A stretch of 64,000 nt of DNA from Ophiura sarsii. Lineage: Eukaryota; Echinodermata; Ophiuroidea; Amphilepidida; Ophiuridae. This document shows positions 51,801 through 59,888 of this stretch, piece after piece. The stretch spans positions 1,193,001 through 1,257,000 of the forward strand of contig CM069446.1 in assembly GCA_035610835.1 (NCBI GenBank), in the 5' to 3' direction. Made by a program: the position numbers and the translations under genes. Below the pieces are notes generated by a model. The model was not told the DNA's origin. It saw nothing but the letters and a program-made list of their open reading frames with translations, and searched no databases. The stretch's first letter is position 1; each line of letters opens with the position of its first letter.

Positions 51801-54800
51801 GAACTGTACCCATTGAGTAGTACACAAACTATATCGGTGGTTACCACCATTCGCGGTAATTCGACGTTATTTCATTAATGTCTCCGTAATTATACCAATT
51901 TAGGCCGTCAAATTTCAGTATGATGATGAGAAAAATACGAGCTTTCATATGATATGAAAATCTCCGTATGTTTGAAATAATTCTGTGTTACGAAAATGTG
52001 ATCGGGTCATCTACCTTTAAAGGTAGATGTTCCGATTTTCAACTTGAAGTTTTCTATTCTACATGAAAGGTCATCCTTAAAAAAGTCGTGTTCCAAAGTT
52101 TGAGTTGCATAGCTCTAATGGTTCTTATTTTAGACGCACAAAAACTGTACACTGTAAGCTGTACCCATTGAGTAGTACACAAACTATATCGGTGGTTACC
52201 ACCATTCGCGGTAATTCGACGTTATTTCATCGATTTCTCCGTAATTATACCAATTTAGGCCGTCAAATTTCAGTATGATGATGAGAAAAATACGATCTTC
52301 CATATGATATGAAAATCTCCGTATGTTTGAAATAATTCTGTGTTACGAAAATGTGATCGGGTCATCTACCTTTAAACCTTACCTTGTTACAAGTATATTG
52401 TGCTCTGTCATAAATACACACTGTGTAATGATGCCCTTATGACCTTTGAGGCGAAACAGACCGCTTTCGTTGACAACATCCCACACAATCACATCTGTGT
52501 CCTAAAAAATTGTTTTAAAGAAATGATATAAATATAAATTAGTAATGTATTTTAGTGAATGAATTTTGTCACATTTGGTTCATTTGTTACTCTTGGCAAA
52601 TTATATCCCTTTCATAAACTATTCAGTTGACCATTGACCCTGAAACCTTATCATGAAAAAGAATACAACATCAGTGGAGTAACTAGCTTTTTTCCAGGGG
52701 ACAGGGGGGGGGTACACAGTGAAAAAGTAGGCAATACGGAAAGCTCCTTGCAGGGAAATATGAGCATTTGGAGGGAAATTTTGGCATTTGGAGGGAAATG
52801 TCACTCAAATAACATACATAGACTTCAGGAAGGCCTTTGATACCATCCATCGTGGCAAAATGCTAAGAATCCTGCACGCTTATGGCATACCAGGACAGAT
52901 CGTCGATGCTGTTGGAAACATGTACGAGGGAACTATGGCTAAAGTGATTTCTCCAGATGGAGAAACAGATCTGTTCGAAATCTTAGCTGGTGTACTTCAA
53001 GGTGACACCCTTGCCCCATATCTGTTTGTTATTGTACTAGACTTCGCCCTGAGAATGGCTATAACAGGAAAGGAAGAGGAGCTTGGATTCCACCTTGAAA
53101 AGCGAAGAAGCAGAAGGATTGGACCTGTAGCAGTGACAGACTTTGAATTTGCAGACGATATTGCCCTGCTGTCTGAAGAACTACACCAGGCACAAGATCT
53201 GCTTCAGAGGGTCGAGACATCAGTGGCTAAAGTTGGCTTGTCTATGAATGCAAAGAAGACAAAGCTCATGGCATACAACCAAACAAGTGCGGTGGAAATC
53301 AGAACAAATGATGGAACCAAACTAGATGAAGTAAACGATTTCAAATACCTTGGTGCCTGGATGTCAAGCACTGAAACAGATATCAAGCAACGCAAGGCAG
53401 CAGCTTGGAGAGCCTGTGGGAAGCTGAACAAGATCTGGAAATCCACCCTACCAAGAAAATTCAAACTTCGCCTGTTCGCCGCAACTGTTGAATCTGTGTT
53501 ACTATGTGGCTGTGAGGCATGGACCACCACCCCTAAGCTAGCAAAGCAACTTGATGGCTGTTATACTCGTATGCTGAGGGCTGTCCTCAACATTCACTGG
53601 AAGCAACATACAACTAACACAGAGCTGTATGGAGACCTCCCCAAAATCACCCAAAAGATCAGGGAGAGAAGGACAAGATTCTCAGGCCACTGCTTTAGGA
53701 GTCAAGAATGTGTGTCAAAGCTGGTTCATTGGATACCAAAGCATGGGAGAAGAAAACCTGGAAGACCAGCCCTAACTTCATGTGATGTGCTAAAACAGGA
53801 CACTGGTTTGGATGTAAGAGACTTAAAGACAGCAATGCAGGACAGGAAGGTGTGGAGAGCCATTGTAGATCGAGAACACAACTCGAATTAAGCAAGCAAG
53901 CAAGCAAGTAAGCAAGTTACTCATTCATTAAGAAATGCATTCCATTTTGGAGGGAAATTTGGAATCGCTTGCCGGGAAAAAAACATTTTTTCAGGCCATG
54001 GGGGGGTATTTCAGATGGAGCTAACATTATGGTGGGTAAGTGCAATAGGGAATAACAAGTTCACAGGGGGTCAAGAGTGAAGGGGTCAAGAGGGGGGGGG
54101 GGAGGTTCAAGAGGGGTTGCCCCCCCCCCCCCCCCCACCTCTGATTAACTGGTGTTGCCAATGTACATCATGAAAAATGTTGCAATGCAATTAACATTTT
54201 TAAATGTTAATTGCGTTGCAACTTTTTAAAAATTGTTTTACCTTGGACCCTGATACCAATCTGAGCGCCTGCTTATCAAAACTCAATGCTGTTACTGCTG
54301 ATTTGTGTCCGCTGAAAGAGACGTTCATCTCCCCGGTTACGACGTTAAAGAGACTAATGCTGCCATCTGCATATCCAACAGCCAGTGTGTTGCCATGGTT
54401 ACTCTTGGTCAGAGCTGTTACTTCATGCTTGCCTCCTTGCAGGACCAGGATCTGTAATGTTAGAATATCAAATTTTGGAAAGATAAATTACACATCATGA
54501 TATCAATAAATTGAACCACAGTTTATTGTCACATCAGTAGTGTCAACAAGGTCCTATTGCATAAAACCTAAGATTAATCTTCAGTAGAGTTATTCTTCTT
54601 GAGTTTTCAACAGACTGTTTAAGAATTTGTAAGTTGATCTTCTTGATATAGACCCTAGGTCAAACTTTAGAACTGGACCCTTCTTCATAAAGCTCAACTT
54701 TAGTAAGAATTCTAAAATATAAGTTAAGAATAACTCTTCCTAAGTTCACTTTATGCAATAGGGCCCTGGATGTTCAAATGACCTGGGTAAAATCTGGTCA

Positions 54801-56198
54801 TTTGAAACACCAATGTGTTGATTCTTCTACAGTCATCAAAAAAAGTAACTATACAGGTAATAAATGGGCTTCTAACTCTTAGAATATATATCCTACCTAT
54901 AAATATTAAATTATAAAGTTGTTGAAAATGTTGTCTTCTTTAATATATTGCATGCTAGGATCGGGTGATTATTGAGGAAGTGGCACTCAAAAATGTAAGG
55001 AGAAGTCCAATTTTCATTTTCACATTTTTATTTTCTACACGCGGACCAATCTACAGGTACCTTATTGATTACTGGTAGTGCAATTGGGGGATGCATGCAC
55101 AGGTTGGACAGTCGGCCGCATTGTTCCGATGGATCAATACGCCACACACACGCTACCTGTCATTCTCTCCCCCGTGTTGAAATGTAAAATGTGAATTTGA
55201 AATTGTGACTTTACCTTACATTTTGGATTGTCGCTTCTTAAATATTCAAATGATTCTAGCCTGCAATATCTCATATTAAAGAAGATAAATTTCTCAACAA
55301 CTTTATGATTTAATATTTCTAGGTAGGATATATATTTTAAGAGTTAGTTAAAAGTACATTTATTACCTGTATAGTTACTTTTTTTGATGACTGTATACAA
55401 TGCTACAATACATAATGGCTGGAGCTATGAAAAGGGGCCAAAAGTAACTATCCACGACGGCGAACCTGTTTAAAATATTTATAATTTGTTTAATACCCAT
55501 TGTGAAAAGTAACTATGTCAATTTAAATCATGTATTACTACTTCGCACTAAATTATACATAAATAGCTTTTTAACAATCCGTATAATCTGATATGTACAT
55601 CCAAAACGAGGGCCCACCCTTGGTGTAAGATGTTCATAAGTTTAGTGCCAATACCCCATTACGGAATAAAGCTGTATAATCCTTTAATCTGTTAATAGAC
55701 ACCAAAAAAGCAAGTTGCCCAGCCCACCCATCAAAGTATTTCTGAACACTCCCTAAACCTTAAAAATAACAAAATAAGATGGAGATCACACAAGAAAGAC
55801 TTTAACCCCCTGGGGTCTACCTGTCTATCTTACAGTGGTTCTGATTGGTTTATTACAAGATGTACTCATATGAATAGTCAATTCAAATGCAGCTTGTAAA
55901 ATGTTTCACTCCCATCTTTATCAGGGATACAATTAATCTAACAATGTCTCTCATTGGTGCAATAAATGATGTATCCATCTTTTTAACCAATCGGCCGGTA
56001 GTTCTCAGGGGGTTCACCTACCTTTTCTCCCTTTTTGACATCCCATATGAAGACATGTTCACACGCTGGTACAGCAACATACTTGCCCTGGATGCCACGT
56101 TGCTCCACAAATGAAATATTTGCTTTGTTGCTGCCAACCACACCAAAGAGGGCGCTATTTGCATACCGAAGATACTGTTTTGTCAACCCCAAAGCCAT
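27898..56198 (-). CDS. WDR3: WDR3, UTP12-family WD-repeat protein of the SSU processome, 22 coding exons
   Basis: Coding exons in transcript order: 56198-56022, 54451-54242, 52501-52383, 49490-49412, 48202-47987, 46966-46865, 45945-45848, 45323-45216, 43759-43523, 42777-42684, 42216-42115, 40632-40553, 38583-38442, 36686-36630, 36166-35954, 34743-34690, 34329-34195, 33455-33246, 32417-32374, 31965-31837, 30640-30547, 28068-27898. All are GT/AG with matching phases, giving 956 residues, close to human WDR3 (943 from memory). It starts '[19 protein letters not shown]', has successive WD repeats ('[17 protein letters not shown]', '[17 protein letters not shown]'), an acidic linker (about 255-266), a basic segment (about 320-334), the C-terminal Utp12 domain ('[14 protein letters not shown]') and a Lys-rich tail. 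The family acts in the UTP-B complex in nucleolar 18S rRNA processing. A splice acceptor (TTTTACAG) sits 2 bases before the ATG, so the 5' UTR is split. Confidence 0.96.
28108..28627. mobile_element. PIF/Harbinger-like MITE (GGGCGTGTTCACA ends)
   Basis: TAA target duplication at 28105-28107 and 28628-28630, ends GGGCGTGTTCACA and TGTGAACACGCCC. Inverted similarity extends inward (AACCCGGGTCGGACCCGG near 28144 and its counterpart near 28575). 520 bp, non-coding; ends 40 bp from the acceptor of WDR3 exon 22. Confidence 0.85.
28711..29110. mobile_element. hAT MITE (CAGTGGCRTAGC family), copy 1
   Basis: Exact 8-bp target duplication CCTCTCAA (28703-28710, 29111-29118). Ends CAGTGGCATAGC and GCTACGCCACTG. 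A poly-G run follows the left end and a C-rich run precedes the right. 400 bp. Relatives at 42825-43133 and 60287-60646. Confidence 0.9.
29423..29779. mobile_element. hAT-like MITE (CAAGCGTGTGCAACCTGCGG end)
   Basis: Exact 8-bp duplication ATCTAAAA (29415-29422, 29780-29787). Left end CAAGCGTGTGCAACCTGCGG, right end GGTTGCAGATGCTTG. 357 bp, non-coding, in WDR3 intron 21. Confidence 0.85.
30041..30226. mobile_element. Small MITE (ATGTGACC ends)
   Basis: Ends ATGTGACCTATCACATCAAA and TTTGATGTGATGGGTCACAT form inverted repeats; 186 bp, non-coding. A relative of one end, GTGACCCGTCACATCAAAAT, is near 32861. Confidence 0.65.
30256..30536. mobile_element. Long-armed foldback next to WDR3 exon 21
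   Basis: AAAGTGCTCAACAAAAGAAA pairs with its complement at the right end, and a second paired block (ACAGGCTAGATAGACATTTG with its complement) lies inside; arms are over 100 bp. 281 bp. It starts 10 bp beyond the exon 21 donor. Confidence 0.85.
33481..33732. mobile_element. hAT-like MITE 26 bp from the WDR3 exon 18 acceptor
   Basis: Ends CAGGGTTATAGCTAGGCC and GGCGTAGCTATAAACCTG, flanked by ATGATATT and ATGATATC (7 of 8 match). 252 bp, non-coding, GC-richer than its surroundings. Confidence 0.75.
35345..35465. repeat. Palindrome of about 120 bp
   Basis: GTAGTGTGAATTACTGGTCC pairs with GGACCAGTAACTAACACTAC, and inner parts also pair (GTGTTAGATGATTCCGTCTA with TAGACGCATTCATCCAACAC). In WDR3 intron 15. 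Possibly a minimal foldback element. Confidence 0.65.
35605..35798. mobile_element. hAT MITE (CAGTGGTTCCCAACCT ends)
   Basis: Exact 8-bp duplication CCTTAAAT (35597-35604, 35799-35806), ends CAGTGGTTCCCAACCT and AGGTTGGGAACCACTG. These termini are of the Charlie/hAT type seen across animals. 194 bp. Confidence 0.92.
36843..37217 (+). mobile_element. MITE family A, copy 2
   Basis: Starts TTAAAGGTATATTATGTGAT and ends CACATAATATGCCTTTAA. The arms match copy 1 (15901-16273), but the centre reads CTGTCGGGTTAACACAACAG where copy 1 has the CCGCTCGGTACAATC centre. Located in WDR3 intron 13. Confidence 0.85.
37265..37433. mobile_element. Small MITE (CTATTTGG ends)
   Basis: CTATTTGG at the left pairs with CCAAATAG at the right, with further pairing of CGGGACAGTGACG and CGTCACTGTCTCG. 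A partial relative (CATCACGAGACAGTGACGTA) starts near 60125. Confidence 0.65.
37745..37860 (+). mobile_element. tRNA-derived SINE head
   Basis: Box A-like TAGTTCAGTCAGTAGAGC and box B-like GGGTTTGATCC, spaced as in a tRNA, in WDR3 intron 13. No clean acceptor stem, so it is a SINE or a pseudogene. Confidence 0.55.
38584..39683 (-). repeat. 110-bp tandem array (10 extra copies) over the WDR3 exon 13 acceptor
   Basis: Acceptor copies (TTTGCAG|CAAGAGG) lie every 110 bp, from the true one at 38583 to 39683. Each unit holds about 33 bp of intron end plus about 77 bp of the start of exon 13, up to codons 'CVKFSP'. Units are almost identical. The oldest edge (39683) retains a different intron context (CTATTGCTTGCAG|CAAAAGG). 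Splicing to an upstream copy would run into TAA (in AGAGGTTAA) within the next unit, so only the exon-proximal acceptor gives full-length WDR3. The long frames here are a by-product of the 110-bp period. Confidence 0.95.
40901..41507. mobile_element. Tc1/mariner-type MITE (CAGGGTGAGTCAAAAGAAAG end)
   Basis: Ends CAGGGTGAGTCAAAAGAAAG and TTTTTTACTCACCCTG, TA on both sides. 607 bp, WDR3 intron 11; no transposase frame was recognised. Confidence 0.8.
41586..42031. mobile_element. MITE family C (TGTGATGCGATCTGTGAAAA ends), copy 1
   Basis: Ends TGTGATGCGATCTGTGAAAA and TTTTCACAGATCGCATCACA. 446 bp, in WDR3 intron 11, 83 bp from exon 11. The second copy (49572-51119) carries a mariner insertion. 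Confidence 0.85.
42825..43133. mobile_element. hAT MITE (CAGTGGCGTA family), copy 2
   Basis: Exact 8-bp duplication GGTGAATC (42817-42824, 43134-43141). Starts CAGTGGCGTAACAGCC, then a G-run; ends ATAGCCACTG. 309 bp, about 47 bp upstream of the WDR3 exon 10 acceptor. Confidence 0.88.
43429..43504 (-). repeat. Partial duplicate of WDR3 exon 9 in intron 9
   Basis: Repeats part of exon 9 (original 43563-43638), offset about 134 bp, with a few differences. It holds the codons around '[16 protein letters not shown]' but lacks the exon end and donor. The copy is severed at both sides, so it is a non-functional exon fragment. Confidence 0.85.
44066..44270 (+). mobile_element. MITE family D (TTAACCCCCTGGGG end), copy 1
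   Basis: Starts TTAACCCCCCTGGGGTCTAC, shares about 200 bp with copies at 55802-56014 and 63403-63617. The right end is degraded here (ACCAACCCGTCTGG). Confidence 0.75.
46460..46804. mobile_element. pogo/Tigger-type MITE
   Basis: Ends CAGTCCAACCTCAGTTATCC and GGATAACTGAGGTTGGACTG with TA on both sides. These termini are of the pogo/Tigger branch of Tc1/mariner. 345 bp, no transposase; it ends 61 bp past WDR3 exon 6. Confidence 0.88.
47048..47192. repeat. 21-bp minisatellite, about 7 copies
   Basis: Consensus GGGGCCATATTGGATGAACCA repeated with small changes. It lies about 80 bp upstream of the WDR3 exon 6 acceptor and does not include exon sequence. Confidence 0.85.
47335..47986 (-). repeat. 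55-bp tandem array (about 12 copies) over the WDR3 exon 5 donor
   Basis: Units of 54-55 bp contain (minus strand) a donor-like GTAAGATTTGGGTTAGGGTT followed by AGCAAGAGAATCCCATGG. The true donor TCG|GTAAGA is at 47987/47986, and each unit restates that context as CGGTAAGATT or CTGTAAGATT. The array contains CCCTAACCC on the plus strand by composition only. Reading through gives a stop after about two units. Confidence 0.9.
48181..48375 (-). repeat. 65-bp triplicate over the WDR3 exon 5 acceptor
   Basis: TGCACAACACACAGTCCCAT through GGTACAATTCAGAACAACA occurs three times with a 65-bp period (48181, 48246, 48311). Each copy holds the acceptor TGTGTAG|GTATGGGAC and the first exon 5 codons 'VWDCVLCN'. 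The functional acceptor is at 48202; the other two (48267, 48332) shift the frame. Confidence 0.92.
49572..51119. mobile_element. MITE family C, copy 2, split by a mariner element
   Basis: Ends TGTGATGCGATCTGTGAAAA and TTTTCACAGATCGCATCACA as in copy 1, but inverted relative to it. A 1.1-kb mariner element is inserted at 49710-50812. Located in WDR3 intron 3, 82 bp from exon 4. Confidence 0.85.
49710..50812 (+). mobile_element. Deleted mariner-like element with transposase N-terminus
   Basis: Ends CAGGGTGTCCCAAAAGTCTA and its complement, TA on both sides. At about 50090-50240 the + strand reads '[17 protein letters not shown]', then after a stop '[17 protein letters not shown]', the helix-turn-helix start of a mariner-type transposase. 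No catalytic DDE/D part is visible, so the element is a broken internal-deletion copy. It interrupts MITE family C. Confidence 0.8.
51668..52020 (+). mobile_element. MITE family B, copy 2
   Basis: TTAAAGGTAGATGTTCCGAT to GGGTCATCTACCTTTAA, 353 bp, in WDR3 intron 3. It shares its right-hand TTAA with copy 3, which begins immediately. Confidence 0.85.
52017..52375 (+). mobile_element. MITE family B, copy 3, abutting WDR3 exon 3
   Basis: Same ends and orientation as copy 2 and joined to it through one shared TTAA. It ends only 7 bp before the exon 3 donor (exon end 52383, donor bases 52382-52381). Differs from copy 2 mainly near AAAACTGTACACTGTAAGCT (about 52140). Confidence 0.85.
52672..54140. 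mobile_element. Probable hAT-like element carrying the RTE insertion
   Basis: Starts CAGTGGAGTAACTAGC with a following poly-G run, as in the CAGTGGCGTAGC family, and runs to C-runs near 54120-54138. The right terminus is degraded and no 8-bp duplication was identified. It surrounds the RTE fragment. Words such as GAGGGAAATTT also appear near 60790. Confidence 0.45.
52790..53920 (+). mobile_element. RTE-type LINE, 3' half with an intact reading frame
   Basis: From about 52800 an uninterrupted frame runs to the stop at 53891 (about 360 residues). It contains '[16 protein letters not shown]', '[18 protein letters not shown]' and the catalytic 'FADD' box (about 53148-53159), followed by the thumb and the C-terminal tail '[16 protein letters not shown]'. 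The N-terminal RT fingers and the endonuclease are missing: a 5' truncation. It ends in an (AAGC)n-type tail just after the stop, typical of RTE. A 13-bp word TTTGGAGGGAAAT occurs at 52787-52799 and 53946-53958 and may be the target duplication. Antisense to WDR3, intron 2. Confidence 0.85.
54550..54767. mobile_element. Foldback repeat (GGTCCTATTGCATAA end)
   Basis: GGTCCTATTGCATAAAACCT pairs with the right end TTTATGCAATAGGGCC, with further pairing inside (AGAGTTATTCTT with AAGAATAACTCT). 218 bp in WDR3 intron 1. Confidence 0.6.
54830..55393. mobile_element. Long-TIR Tc1/mariner MITE
   Basis: Starts CAGTCATCAAAAAAAGTAAC and ends with its complement, TA on both sides. Arms of about 160 bp pair almost throughout. 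564 bp, WDR3 intron 1, no transposase. Confidence 0.85.
55802..56014 (+). mobile_element. MITE family D, copy 2, abutting WDR3 exon 1
   Basis: TTAACCCCCTGGGGTCTAC to TAGTTCTCAGGGGGTT. It ends 7 bp before the last base of coding exon 1 (56022), so its edge lies within the donor region. Copies at 44066 and 63403. Confidence 0.85.
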
Positions 56199-56320
56199 TT
56201 CTGTAAAATATATGGTGAAACAATCTGAAAAAATATATAAAGTAATGAGAAAAGAGGTGATATCTGAAATATTTTCATGTAAAATAAGTGTATTTTGAAA
56301 GCTTTAAAATGATATCTCGC

Positions 56321-56708
56321 TTAAAGGCATAGTATGTGATCTTTTCCAAGTAGCGCCCTCTATCATTGATTTTTACTATGAAAGCAGATTTCCTTGCAGA
56401 TTTGCATTTTTGATCATAAATCATAAAGATCTTCTATCTAAGTTACAGATCGATACGATTCCTAATTACTTCAAAATCATGGTTTGAAAGTAGATTGTAC
56501 CGAGCGGTACAATCTATTTTTTCAAATTTTACTCTAAAATTCACTCTAAACTATGATTTTGAGGTTATTAGGAATCGTATTGCTCTGTAACTTGGAATAT
56601 AAATTTGTGATTTATGATCAGAAAAGTAAATCTGCAAGAAAATCTGCTTCCAATTTTGTTTCGAGGATTGAGGGCGTCCCCTGGAAAAGATCACATAATA
56701 TACCTTTA
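56321..56708 (-). mobile_element. MITE family A, copy 3
   Basis: TTAAAGGCATAGTATGTGAT to CACATAATATACCTTTA, in inverse orientation to copy 1; the centre holds CCGAGCGGTACAATCTAT like copy 1. It lies about 120 bp upstream of the WDR3 ATG, in the 5' UTR intron if the acceptor at 56201 is used. Confidence 0.85.
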
Positions 56709-57139
56709 TTTAATCATTGATGTAATTGGTCAATGCATTCACATTATGATTTGGTAGAAGCGGATTCAAATTTTACTTTAAGCTGATAAAATATTTAGAT
56801 GGTCAACTGGTCATTCAGTAAGTCAAATCAGGCAGTTATTTACAGTGTGTACCATGTAAATTGTTTCTTTACAATTGGGTTTAAGCTCAAATGATCTGTT
56901 TTAAATTTTAAAACTTCCTAATCCTTTTTTAAAAAAATCAAAATACAATTTCATACCAAAATAAATGACTATTTCCTCTTTCAGTCTCTCATTGTCATCA
57001 AAGGAATTATTTGATATGATAACGTACAACTTAGTTTGTTGGAGGTGGCACGTATGCTAAAAGAGCGTTGCACAGTGCACACAGCCATTGCGTGCAGTTT
57101 TAATTTCCGTAAAAATAAACTCTAAAACGTCTGTATTCC

Positions 57140-57488
57140 TTAAAGGTAGATGTTCCGATTTTCAACTTGAAGTTTTCTATTCTACATGAAAGGTCATCCT
57201 TAAAAAAGTCGTGTTCCAAAGTTTGAGTTGCATAGCTCTAATGGTTCTTATTTTAGACGCACAAGATGCTGTGAACTGTACCCATTGAGTAGTACACACA
57301 AACTATATCGGTGGTTACCACCATTCGCGGTAATTCGACGTTATTTCATCGATTATATTATACCGATTTAGGACGTCAAATTTCAGTATGATGATGAGAA
57401 AAATACGAGCTTTCATATGATATGAAAATCTCTGTATGTTTGAAATAATTCTGTGTTACGAAAATGTGATCGGGTCATCTACCTTTAA
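57140..57488 (+). mobile_element. MITE family B, copy 4
   Basis: TTAAAGGTAGATGTTCCGAT to GGGTCATCTACCTTTAA; 349 bp, very close to copies 2 and 3 with small indels (ACACACAAACTA; a gap after ATCGATTA). Lies between the two divergent genes. Confidence 0.85.
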
Positions 57489-57985
57489 TTTGACTAAATT
57501 ACATTTGTTGTAAAATAAATTATATTTCATAGCTTTTAAAATACTGTCACTTTTATTCTAAATTTCAGGTGCAAAGTTTTAACAACCATATTTGTTTAGA
57601 AATTAGATTTGAAACTTTTTGAATTATGACGTTTTTGATTCGTGCATTGATCTTAATGGTTAACAATATGGCAGCGTCGAACAGCTGATCGATGTTGAGA
57701 GAACACAAATGCGCATGCTCTAATCAGTTTCGTTCATCTCACATCGGTGATGGCGTAACAAATAAGATAGCTAAGTCAGCCCTCGGCCTCGTGCATGAAA
57801 GATCTTCTTAAATTTAACTACCAAATCATGAAATTACCAATATTTATATTTTGTTGTTTTGAAACGAATATGATACGTCATACGACGTGGGATGTCTTAT
57901 CTGTAACACTAACACTGTAACAGCATTTTTTAAAACAGTCAGTATTCAGTTTAAATGTTTTGTTAAAAAATGTAAGAGGTAGAGG
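57489..57985. other. Intergenic / possible WDR3 5' region
   Basis: A non-coding first exon of WDR3 is expected upstream of 56201, but I could not place its donor or a promoter with confidence in this stretch. Confidence 0.3.
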
Positions 57986-57989
57986 TAGA

Positions 57990-58075
57990 GGTAGAGGTTG
58001 GTCGAGCGATCTAGCGCGCTGATCGTCGGTCGGGAGTTTTCTATCAATCGTGGGTTCAAGTCGCCTTGAAACCAG
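57990..58075 (+). mobile_element. tRNA-derived SINE head (Ser/Leu-like)
   Basis: Box A-like GGTCGAGCGATCTAGCGCGC and box B GGGTTCAAGTC, with spacing long enough for a class II (Ser/Leu) tRNA. GC-richer than its flanks. The acceptor ends do not pair well, so a SINE is more likely than a tRNA gene. Confidence 0.55.
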
Positions 58076-58948
58076 GATTCTTTGTTCAACCCAAAAAGTT
58101 CCTATCTAGGTCGGAAATTCTACAATCAAATCTTAATTCAGTGAGGGTTAATCGGAGTCTCTTTCCGTGGTTTAAGCTGATAATCAAATTTAATTGTAGA
58201 ATTTCTTCTCCTCTACCCCATTCACTGTGTACAACGTGCAGGTCTATACGTACACGCAAATTCTAGGCCGACTTGTGCTGTACATCATAAGTCCAGATAA
58301 CACGTGTACATATCAACATGATTTTATCGATGATTCCTACCTTTGTAGATTACATAGATTCTTAATTATTTTGCAACTGTGGGCTTGGTGTATATCCTAT
58401 GTACTCTTTCGTGATTAATGCACAGACATCGGGCTTTTTTTTCTGTTAAAAATATTGAAATTTATAAGAGATGCGCCACTCAAGAAAATCGTGGTAAACA
58501 ACAAAATATCACGTGCGTTGATCAGTCTCTGCAGATTTGTTACGTAAAACGCTACGACGCTGCTGTTTCCAATTCACTTTGATGTGCAGCGTTCGTCTGA
58601 AACCACAGTCAAAGAGACTAAAATGACGCATCGCTTCAGTTGCATCGCGGTCCGACAAATCAATGCGTGGAATTCGAGAACTTTGACAGTTTTGTTGAAG
58701 AGACACAGGTGGTACACACAAAGGAAGTCACTATCTTAATCCGTTTAGACGACATGTATTCACGAATTTTCATTTTCACACCTCAGATAATGCGCTGTTT
58801 TTCTGCTTCCATTCTCCGGTTTTAAAAATAAGGTAGGTAGGAATGCACTGTAGTGTAGGGAAACGTATTACTGATAGTGATAATCTTATTTGCAAACGTC
58901 TAACCCTGCTTTGCGGTGTTCAAGAAATATTTCCATGAAAATTACGGC

Positions 58949-59092
58949 AATATCCTCAAATAGGTCTTACATACGGAATAAAGCACACGGCAGCTATCAT
59001 ATTTACAATGCAAATCAACTGCAAAACAATTGCTGCCTTGTGCTTTATTCTGTAGGCCTATGTAACTTGTAAGACCTATTTGAGAATATTGC
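58949..59092. repeat. Foldback of about 144 bp
   Basis: CCTCAAATAGGTCTTACATA and GTAAGACCTATTTGAG form the outer arms; GGAATAAAGCACACGGCAGC and GCTGCCTTGTGCTTTATTCT the inner arms. Intergenic. Confidence 0.7.
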
Positions 59093-59888
59093 CGCTGTTA
59101 TAGGGAGTTAACAAACAATAAGCAAATAAGCAAATAAGTAAATAAGTAAAGTAACTTAGGTCATTTTATGCCCCCACCACCACTTTTATTTATTTTGACG
59201 GCTGGCTGTTTTGACGTCACATCTGCACCAACATTCCAGTTTAGCTGTTTACAGCTGTCATAGGAATTATTACATCAAGCATCAAGCAAGTAAGCTTTAT
59301 TTTTAAATTAAAATTGTTTTAAATTCAAATAAAAATAAAAATGAAAGCCTAAAAAGCTTAGTTAAAAAAAGTTTTACACTATTTGACTGTATTCTGTGAC
59401 GGAGTTATTATGGCATTATTATTTGACAATAAATGTTTGTCTTTACTAAAGAAATCTTACCTTATGACACCACAGTAACACCGTGTGCGTTTACCGTGTG
59501 TTTGTTGATTTTTAGGCTGGTATACGGGCTGTGTATAGCTGCACATGTGTGTTCCAGAAAAGGCCATTTATCTCACTAAAAATAATCAAGTTGTTTTGTT
59601 CTAGCTTTTTTATTTCACTATATTTCTGATTACTAAATTAATGTATAAATTAGCTCAACCAATTTCTTTAAATGGTTCTTTTAAAAAAATTATCATGATT
59701 ATTATACAATAAAGCCATGTGAAATAAAATAAATGACTAAATTATGAACAACGACTTAGGTGGTATTCTCCCAACAGTCCCTGATGAGGGCGCCCTAATT
59801 GTCTAAAAAAGTAAATAGTGTAAATTGCAATTTCCAGTACAATTAAACATATCCTCTGTTTGTGTTTGAGCCTGTTGTATCACTCAAA

